NCBI GenBank assembly: GCA_030015575.1
Contig: CM057337.1
Coordinates: forward strand, 335,988,583-336,052,582
Origin: Agapanthus africanus
Lineage: Eukaryota; Streptophyta; Magnoliopsida; Asparagales; Amaryllidaceae
Length of the DNA: 64,000 nucleotides
Direction: 5' to 3'
The notes beneath the pieces were generated by a model. The model had not been told where the DNA came from and made no database searches. It saw only the letters and a list, made by a program, of their open reading frames with translations. This document shows positions 55,235-64,000 of this stretch, one piece after another; position 1 is the first letter of the stretch, and each line of letters begins with the position of its first letter. The position numbers were made by a program, and so were the translations under genes.

Positions 55235-58200
55235 ATGACCGGACTTAAGTTATTACTAGATAAAAACATATTGACAGGGCCAAACTACAAAGATTGGCTC
55301 AGGAATGTCAAGATGGCAATCACTTACGACAAGTTGGGGTATGTCCTTACCACCAAAGCTCCCCCTGTCCCAGGTCCCAAAACCAGTGTCGCGGATAGGG
55401 AAATCCGTAAGACATGGGAAATAGATTGCACGAAGGCCAAATGCCTCGTACTTGCCTTGATGGACAACGAACATCAGAGGAGGCACGAGAATATGGACCT
55501 AGAGTCCATATTTCTTCATACAAAAGAACTATATGGAGAGCAGTCTCGTATCGCCAGATACGAAGTGTTGAAGAAGTTGTTTTCGGCAAGGTTGGCCGTC
55601 GGATCATCGGTAGCGGAACACGTGCATAAGATGATTGGCTACATAGAGGAGCTCGCGGACCTTGGGACCGTGTTGGAGAATGAACTCTATACTGATTTGA
55701 TTCTCCAGTCCCTTCCTTCCACTTACGCCCAGTTTATCCTTAACTTCAACATGCAAGGAAAGGAGGTTGAACTTTCCGAACTTCTGAACATGTTGAGGAG
55801 TGCTGAGGGCACCCTACAGAAGGGTAGGGAGACATCCACTTTGTTTGTAGGAGGATCTTCCTCTTCTAGGTCCAGGGCGAAAGCCAAGGGCAAGAAGAAG
55901 AAAGCCTCCGCCAAACCAAGAGGCGGTGTCAGTAAAGTGGATACGAAAGGAAAAGGAAAAGCAACAAAGGTAGCGGGAAAGCTGGTGGGGAAGGAAGAAT
56001 GCTTCTACTGTCACAAAAGTGGTCACTAGAAACAGGATTGCAAGGCTTGGAAGGCCAGAACACAGGATTTGAAGCGAGTTGCGGCTTCAGCTTCAGGTGT
56101 GTATGTTATTGAAAACTGTCTATCAATAAACTCTACATCCTGGGTATTGGATATCGAATCAGGATCTCATATCTGTAATTCTTTGCAGGCGTTGAGAAAG
56201 CGTAGAGTTTTGAAGGCAGGTGACATGACCCTCAGAGTTGCAAACGGTGCTAGCATGGATGCTGAGGCCGTGGGGGACTATCACCTAGGATTGTCGGATG
56301 GACATTTTTTGGCTTTGCGTAGTTGTTATTATATACCAAATGCAACCTGTAATATCATTTCTGTATCTTTATTATCTAAAGAAGGTTATGAATTTGCATT
56401 TGTAAGTAATGTAGTGAACATTCACCTTAATCAAGTTTTGATTGGGTCAGGTACATTGAACAACGGTATATACGTATTAAACCAACCACAGATTTTCAAT
56501 GTCCAGAATACACACAAAAGAAAGTCTCCAGAAATCAATAAAACTTTCTTATGGCATTGTAGACTGGGTCACATCAATGAGAGAAGGTTGACTAAGTTAC
56601 ATACAGAAGGATATTTGGATCCGTTCGAATATCAATCGTATGCAACTTGTCAATCCTGTCTCAAGGGAAAGATGAAAAAGACTCCGTTCACTGGACACGG
56701 AGTAAGAGCGAGCGAGCTCTTGGGACTCGTACACAGCGACGTGTGCGGTCCAATGTCTACACATGCACGAAGCGGTTATTCTTACTTCATTACTTTTACA
56801 GATGACTTTTCAAGGTACGGTTATGTCTTCTTAATGAAACATAAATCCGAGGCTTTTGAAAAATTCCAGGAATATAAGAATGAAGTAGAAAAACAAACAG
56901 GCAAAAGTATCAAGGCACTGAGATCTGATCGAGGTGGTGAATACTTGAGTGCCGAGTTCCTGGGTTACTTAAAAGAGAATGGAATTCTCTCTCAGCTTAC
57001 TCCTCCATACACTCTGCAACATAACGGTGTATCGGAGAGATGGAACCGAACCCTATTGGATATGGTACGGTCCATGATGAGTAACGCTGAGTTGCCGCGA
57101 TCGTTCTGGGGATATGCGCTAGAATCAGCTGCATACCTTTTGAACCGAGTTCCAACTAAGACTGTGCCTACTACACCATATCAGATGTGGTGTGGGAAGA
57201 GACCCTATCTTAATCACATTAAGACATGGGGATATCCAGCTTTTGTAAAAAAGCAGCATGCGGACAAGATCGAGGCACGCTCAGTACAGTGCAAGTTTGT
57301 GGGATATCCAAAGAACTCCAAGGGATATTTCTTCTATTGCGAAGAGGAACAAAAGGTTTTTGTTTCTCGCCATGCCCACTTTCTAGAACACCAGTTCATA
57401 GAAAAAGAAATAAGTGGGAGCGCAATAGAACTGGAAGAAATTCCAGAACTACAAGCTATTACTGAAAGCTTAGTAGAACCAGAGGGTTCGAAAGATCAGG
57501 ACATTCCCACGCCACTCCGCAGGAGTAGTAGGCAGTCTAATCCGCCCGAGAAATACTACGGTTTTCTCATTGACGGGGATAGAGAGGATTGCATCATAGG
57601 TTGTGATGAGCTTACTAGCTTCCAGCAAGCCATTCAGAGCGTCGACTCGGTAAAATGGCTGGATGCAATGCGGACCGAAATGGAGTCTATGTACACCAAC
57701 AAAGTATGGACGTTGGACATTGCTCCAGATGGGGTAAAACCCGTAGGATGCAAGTGGATCTTCAAAAGGAAGATTGGTGTAGATGGACAGGTTGAGACCT
57801 ATAAAGCTAGACTGGTAGCAAAGGGTTTTCGTCAGCGACCTGGTTTGGACTATGACGAAACCTTTTCTCCAGTAGCTATGCTGAAATCCATTCGGATCCT
57901 TCTTGCCATTGCTGCTTTCCACAATTATGAAATTTGGCAGATGGACGTAAAGACCGCTTTTCTAAATGGACATTTAGAGGAGTGTGTCTATATGGAACAG
58001 CCAGAGGGTTTCATTCAGAGTGGGAGCAGCGAAAAGGTGTGCAAGTTGCTTAAGCCCATTTATGGACTAAAGCAGGCATCGCGGAGTTGGAACATCTGTT
58101 TTGATGACACGGTCAAGGAATTTGGCTTTATCAAAAATCCAGATGAACCATGCATCTATTGTAGATTTGTAGCGAGAGCTGTAGTATTCCTCGTTTTATA

Positions 58201-59185
58201 CGTGGATGACATTCTCTTAATAGGAAATGACATTCCTATGCTACAATCTGTCAAGGGGTTCTTGTCACACAGGTTCTCCATGAAAGACCTGGGTGATGCC
58301 TCATACATTCTGGGTATCCAGATCTACCGTGACAGATCCAAGAGGATATTAGGACTTTCGCAGTCCAGGTACATCGACACCATACTAAAGAGATTCAGTA
58401 TGGAAGATTCCAAGCGCGGTAATCTACCGGCTTGTCACGGGATCACCCTCTCCAAAGAGATGTCTCCCAAGACTGATTTGGAGAGGGATCGCATGTCTAT
58501 TATACCCTACGCTTCTGCGGTAGGCTCTATAATGTATGCGATGTTGTGTATCAGACCGGATGTGGCTTATGCATTGAGTGTGGTAAGCTGGTATCAGTCA
58601 AACCCTGGGTAGAAACATTGGATAGCAGTAAAGAACATTCTCAAGTACCTGAGAAGGACTAAGGAGATGTTCTTGGTGTATGGCGGAAAAGACCTCCAGA
58701 TTGAGGCCTTTGCTGACTCCAGCTTCCAGAGTGACAAGGATGATTCCAAGTCCATGTCGGGTTTTGTCTTCACCCTCTATGGAGGGGCGGTGTGTTGGAA
58801 GAGCTCCAAACAGGAAACCGTTGCTGACTCGACTATGGAAGCGGAATACATCGCTGCATCTGATGCCGCAAAAGAAGCTGTCTGGATGAGGAAGTTCTTG
58901 AAAGAACTTCAGGTGGTTCCGTCCATTATTGACCCAATACCTCTGTATTGCGACAACAACGGGGCTATAGCTTTAGCGAAGGAACCCAGGTCCCATCAGA
59001 AATCCAGACACATCTTGAGGCGGTATCACCTGATCAGGGAAATCGTGGATCGCCAGGAGATCGAGGTTCGGATTGTTGCTTCAGAAGATAACACAGCAGA
59101 TCCATTCACCAAGGCCTTGCCCCAGACTCAGTTCGAGCGACTGATCGAGATGATAGGTCTTCGATACGCCAGTACATGGCCTTAG
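55235..59185 (+). pseudogene. E8 gag-pol, nearly full length but broken
   Basis: Collinear with the E5 polyprotein from the ATG (MTGLKLLLDK) through gag with its basic region and zinc knuckle area, protease, integrase, RT with YVDD and RNase H to the common end YASTWP. The protein is very similar to E5 throughout, so both come from one recent subfamily. About two breaks; not expected to work by itself. Confidence 0.9.
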
Positions 59186-59199
59186 TGCAAGTGGGAGAT

Positions 59200-61243
59200 T
59201 GTTAGTGTATATGCCCTAGAGGCCATTACTGTATCATACTAGTATGTATATTACTTGATGGAAGCTTGGGATATTCACAGTTGTATATACAATCTTGCTC
59301 GAAATGGTAGTATGCTACTTGGTTTGTCTCTACTTCAGTATGTGCATGTGTTTCTTTTAGCATATCGCTGATATACATATTAGTAGAGCCCTTAGGATCT
59401 TTGCTTGATTACCAGCGTTGTGATGGCGCTCACACTCGTGGGAGCTGGGTAATCCATAAGCACATCCTTATACAGGTCCCTAGTCGTTGGACTATCGAGA
59501 CAGGGTATCGATACTCCAGAGTAGACTAGCGTATGCGCTTCTCATCCCAGCATGGGAGACGGTCTGTCCCACAGCCGTCAGTACGTCGTACTTGAGATAG
59601 TATGCGGGTGCTCGTTAGGTTATGAGTACACTGGACAGGACTCGTCGGGAACTGTTGGTTGGTATTATACCTATCGTCAGTTATCAGTTCCCAGGTGACA
59701 TGAGTACAGCTTAGTCCGCTGACTTGACACTGTCGCTTCGCCTCGAGTGTGTTCCCACTGCACTTTGATTACTACCCTACCACGGTTCAAAGGAGTCGTG
59801 CAAACTGGTAGTTTTTGGGTGCAGTCCTGAAGCACTTGGAGGCAGTGACGGTTAGACAGGATTCGTCTCTCCCGGTATTGGGGGTTGACATCGCGCTGTG
59901 TCCAGGAGAGCCATTACACGAGTAGTCCCTGGCCAGGGCAAGCGAGATATACTGGTAGGTTTCCAGTGTTATCTCAGGGTGTTCTGGGCTACACTCCGAC
60001 ACGACTTGTACCGCTATTAGGAGACTGACGTTCACCGCCCCCTAGGCCCGCCATGTGATGTATCAGACGAACAGACCGGACTGTACGGAGACTGGCACAT
60101 ACAGGCTCAGTAGGAGTTCAGATGGGGTTCACCTCGTCTGTCTTCTTATCGACATCTACTCGGGAACCGTTACGTACAGCTAGTGCCGCTTGCGGTCTGT
60201 GGTTAAACCCACTGCCAGCGTAGTGTCGAGTCTTTAGAGTCCCACACAGAGAGCTATTCGCCTTTAGGCAAAATGTGTAGAGGTCGCATGGTTTTGCGAC
60301 AGGGTTCGTTCACATCCATGCACTTATGCATGTTTGCTGTCCGGACAGCTTATACTAGCGGGCTTTGGTTTAAGCCGGATCCTAGTATATGATTTGGGAT
60401 TGGTTTTATCTCAGTGTATTCGTGTTCCTCCGATCACGAATACGGGTGCGTATGTACAGTTGCTTGAGACAGAGGGAGAGGACTTTGATTAGGGTTAATG
60501 ACCACTGTCATTTTATTAACCCTAATGCTTATGTGTGTATTATGGTTAATTGATATTAGTTTAATATAATTGTGCATGGTTATGGTTGTTGACCATTTGA
60601 CTATCTTGACTTGTTGACCTAGGTTGACACTTTGACCATCATCATTTCATTTGGAAGATGCTCTTTGATCATTGCAATTTGCATTAAAAATGAAATGATA
60701 ATGGTCATGTCTTGATTAACCATGACAATTATCTAGCTAATTATCAATTTATAATAATTCACACATATATGTGAGAATGGTTTATTTTTCTCTCATTCTA
60801 TCATTTGCTTTCTCTCTCTTGTTCTTCCTCTCCTTCAAGCTCTCCCCTCTCATGTGTTGAGAAACACTTGAGCTTGAGAAAAACCTCTTCTTGATAATCT
60901 CTACTCTCATCTAGGGTTCTAGAATTAGCACTTCTTGCACCCTAGTTACTTCTAGCTTGGAGTTGAAGCCAAAGGTTGAGGCTTTCGGGTGGATCCTTCT
61001 TCGACGTGAGAAGACGACAAAGGTGACCTCTTTCTACTACTCCAAGGAGAAAGGAGAGAAGGACATAAAGCCCTAGGTATAACCGTTCTAACCCTTAGCT
61101 AGTTTCTAGTTAGCTTTAGCTTGTTTTTGTTTAGCAAAGATCCTTCTTTGTCTAGTCCATGTTGCCTATAGTTGATAAAAATTTGATTTTTATTCCGGTT
61201 TCCGCCTCCCCGTATGTACCAGGGTGGGCAACGTGGACTTACA
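59200..61243 (+). repeat. E8 3' LTR
   Basis: 2,044 bp, uninterrupted, from TGTTAGTGTATATGCCC after the polypurine tract to CTTACA, followed by the target copy ATAAT. Confidence 0.95.
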
Positions 61244-61248
61244 ATAAT

Positions 61249-62566
61249 GGTTTTGACCGAACCAACTGTCAAAACCCTAATGAGGCACCTCCTCCTTCTC
61301 CACTATGCAAATCTGTGCATACACACCCGCATCCGCATTCCGTAGAATGCGAATGCACAGAAGACAAAACAAATCCATCTGTGCAATACTAGAATCCGCT
61401 TAAACCAAAGCCCACTAGTATTGCCTGCCTGAACAACATACGCACACAAGTGTACGCAAGTGATCGCAGTCCTGCCGTAAAACCATACGGCCTCTACACG
61501 TTCCGCTCAATGCAGGGAAACTCTCTGTGTGGGACTCTAAAGACTCGACACCACGCTGGTAGTGGATTTAACCACAGACCGCAAGCGGCACTAGCTGTAC
61601 GTAACGGTCCCAGGTAGATGTCGATAAGAAGGCCGATGAGGTAAACCCATCCGAACTCCTACTGAGCCTGTATGTGACAATCTCCGTCCGGTCTGTTCCT
61701 CTGATACATCGCATGGCGGGCCTAGGGGCGGTGAACGTCAGTCCCCTAAAAGAGGTACAAGTCGTGTCGGAGTGTAGCCCAAAACACCCAGAGATAACAC
61801 TGGAAACCTACCAGTATATCTCGCTTGTCCTGGCCAGGGACTACTCGTGTAATGGCTCCCCTAGACACAGCGTGATGTCAACCCCCAATACCGGGAGAGA
61901 CGAATTCTGTCTAACCGTCACTGCCTCCAAGTGCTTCGGGATTGCACCCAACTACTACCTGTTTGCACGACTCCTTTGAGCCGTGGTAGGATAGTAATCT
62001 AAGTACAGTGGGAACACGCTCGAGGCGAAGTGACAGTGTCAAGTCGGCGGACTAAGCTGTACTCATGTCACCTGGGAACTGATAACTGACGATAGGTATA
62101 ATATCAACCAACAGTTCCCGACGAGTCCTGTCCAGTGTACTCATAACCTAACGAGCACCCGCATATTATCTCAAGTACGACGTACTGACGGCTGTGGGAC
62201 AGACCGTCTCCCCCGCTGGGATGAGAAGCGCATATGCTAGTCTACTCCGGAGTATCGATGCCCTGTCTCGATAGTCCAATGACTAGGGACCTGTATAAGG
62301 ATGTGCTTATAGATTACCCAGCCCCCACGAGTGCGAGCGCCATCACAACGCTGGTAATCAAGCAAAAATCCTAAGGGCTCTACTAATATGTATATAAGCG
62401 ATATGCTAAAAGAAACATATGCACATATTGAAGTAGAGACAAACCAAGTAGCATACTACCATTTTGAGCAAGATTATCTATATAACTGTGAATATCCCAA
62501 GCTTCCATTAAGTAATATACAAGCTAGTATGATACAGTAATGGCCTCTAGGGCATATACACTAACA
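61249..62566 (-). repeat. E7 3' LTR, inner part
   Basis: It resumes after E8's right target copy ATAAT (61244-61248). The join reads CTCATAAT then GGTTTTGACC, as in the uninterrupted E9 LTR near 49917. It ends CACTAACA next to the minus-strand polypurine tract. Confidence 0.9.
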
Positions 62567-62580
62567 ATCTCCCACTTGCA

Positions 62581-64000
62581 CCAAGGCCATGTACTGGCGT
62601 ATCGAAGACCTATCATCTCGATCAGCCGCTCGAACTGAGTCTGGGGTAGGGCCTTCGTGAGTGGATCTGCAGTGTTGTTCTCCGTATTTACTCTCTTCAC
62701 CTCGATCTCCCGGCGATCTACGATCTCCCTGATCAGGTGATACCGCCTCAAAATGTGCCTGGACTTCTGATGGGACCTGGGTTCCTTTGCTAAAGCTATA
62801 GCTCCGTTGTTGTCGCAATACAGCGGTATTGGATGAACAATGGTAGGAACCACCAGAAGCTCCATGAGGAACTTCTTCATCCAGACAGCTTCCTTTGCGG
62901 CATCGCAAGCAGCTATGTACTCCGCTTCCATAGTTCAGTCAGCAACGGTCTCCTGCTTGGAACTCTTCCAGCAAACCGCCCCTCCATTGAGGGTAAAGAC
63001 ATAACCCGACATGGACTTGGAGTTATCATTGTCACTCTGGAAGCTGGAGTCAGTAAAGGCCTCGATCTGGAGGTCTTTTCCGCCATACACCAAGAACATC
63101 TCCTTAGTCCTTCTCAGGTACTTGAGAATGTTCTTTACCGCTATCCAGTGTTTCTCCCCTGGGTCCGACTGATACCGGCTTACAGCGCTCAATGCGTTTG
63201 CCACATCTGGTCTGGTACATATCATCGCATATATTATAGAGCCTACTGCAGAAGCATAGGGTATAATAGACATGCGATCCCTTTCTAAATCAGTCTTGGG
63301 AGACATCTCTTTGGAGAGGGTGATTCCGTGACAAGTCGGTAGATTACCGCGCTTTGAATCTTCTATACTGAACCTTTTCAGTATGGTGTCGATGTACCTT
63401 GACTGTGAAAGTCCCAACATCCTCTTAGATCTATCACGATAGATCTGGATCCCCAGAATGTAGTTGGCATCGCCCAGGTCCTTCATGGAGAACCTCTACG
63501 ACAAGAATCCTTTGACTGACTGTAGCATAGGAATATCATTTCCTATTAGGAGAATGTCATCTACGTACAAGACGAGGAATATCACAGTTCTCCCTACAAT
63601 CTTACTGTAAATGCATGGTTCATCTGGGTTTTTGATAAAGTCGAATTCTTTGACAGTATCATCAAAGCAGATGTTCCAACTCCGCGATGCCTGCTTAAGT
63701 CCATAAATGGACTTGAGCAACTTGCACACTCTACCGCTGCTCCCACTCTGAATGAATCCCTCCGGCTGATCCATATAGACGCACTCTTCCAAATTTCCAT
63801 TTAGGAAAGCTGTCTTTACGTCCATCTGCCAGATTTCATAATCGTGGAAGGCAGCAATGGCAAGAAGGATCCGAATGGATTTCAGCATAGCCACTGGAGA
63901 AAAGGTCTCGTCATAGTCCAAACCAGGTCTTTGACGAAAACCCTTTGCAACAAGTCTAGCTTTATAGGTCTCAACCTGCCCATCTACACCAATCTTCTTT
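62581..64000 (-). pseudogene. E7 pol remnant (RT and RNase H, partial)
   Basis: On the minus strand this encodes the copia RT from the GVDGQVETYKAR region through YVDD, then RNase H with DSSFQSD and YCDN blocks. It continues beyond the window edge. It is broken, with about two or three breaks in this stretch. Confidence 0.9.

Larger units (their letters stand above)
41189..61243 (+). mobile_element. E8: Ty1/copia element, host of E9
   Basis: 5' LTR 41189-41375 plus 51304-53160, primer site 53162-53173, leader, gag-pol, polypurine tract 59189-59199 and 3' LTR 59200-61243. It has a perfect target duplication ATAAT (41184-41188 and 61244-61248) in E7's LTR. Both LTRs come to 2,044 bp once E9 is set aside. 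By eye the LTRs differ by about 2-4%, so it is older than E5. It is the closest relative of E5 in the window. It is broken, with about two breaks besides E9. Confidence 0.95.
40404..64000 (-). mobile_element. E7: Ty1/copia element on the minus strand, host of E8
   Basis: 3' LTR in two parts (40404-41188 and 61249-62566), polypurine tract (62567-62577) and the 3' end of pol, running off the right edge. It is inserted in E3's 3' LTR with left target copy AGTAT (40399-40403). E8 interrupts its LTR with the duplication ATAAT. The visible coding part is broken, with about two or three breaks. Its pol is closer to E5/E8 than to E6/E9. Confidence 0.9.

Overview
The window is plant nuclear DNA, probably from a flowering plant, and I can assign every base of it to LTR retrotransposons of one Ty1/copia family. 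No host gene, rRNA, tRNA gene or CRISPR array is visible. Four features point to the Angela/BARE-1 branch of plant copia: gag-pol in the order gag, protease, integrase, reverse transcriptase, RNase H; an initiator-Met tRNA primer site; LTRs of about 1.9-2.2 kb; and a leader of about 2 kb between primer site and gag. The LTRs also start TGTT followed by TATGCCCTAGAGGC, which I recall from cereal BARE/Angela LTRs. The species cannot be named from this.

Nine copies (called E1-E9 here) are stacked up to five deep. E2 (+) is the oldest visible host, with pol at 2775-5001 and a 3' LTR from 5016. E1 (-) sits in E2's pol and runs off the left edge. E3 (+) sits in E2's 3' LTR and starts at 5451; its pieces are spread over the rest of the window. 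Inside E3 lie E4 (+, 5941-16140, in the 5' LTR), E5 (+, 18327-28420, in the leader), E6 (+, 32897-39625, in pol) and E7 (-, from 40404, in the 3' LTR, running off the right edge). E8 (+, 41189-61243) is inside E7's LTR, and E9 (-, 41376-51298) is inside E8's LTR. Five-base target duplications support the pairs that can be checked: TGGTA for E4, ATCTC for E5, TTTAT for E6, ATAAT for E8, and AGTAG/AATAG for E9.

E5 looks whole: one long gag-pol frame of 1,316 codons and two LTRs in which I see only two differing bases in 2,028. The others are fossils. E4 keeps near-identical LTRs, primer site, leader and polypurine tract around a gag-pol that is only a ghost, so it was probably copied in trans. 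E6 and E9 share the same very short gag segment, which suggests a gag-poor subfamily that also relied on helpers.

The most interesting signal is in the leaders. Each carries the same order of RNA-like stem structures: a GC-rich hairpin after the primer site, a long stem module, an array of three similar stem-loops, and a branched module just before gag. Between copies the stem bases change on both sides so that pairing is kept, including in E4, which has lost its coding capacity. A conserved donor-like AG|GTAT in the LTR and an acceptor-like pyrimidine tract plus CAG just before gag suggest the leader may be removed as an intron from gag-pol mRNA and kept in RNA destined for copying. All comparisons were made by eye; no alignment, folding or database search was run.
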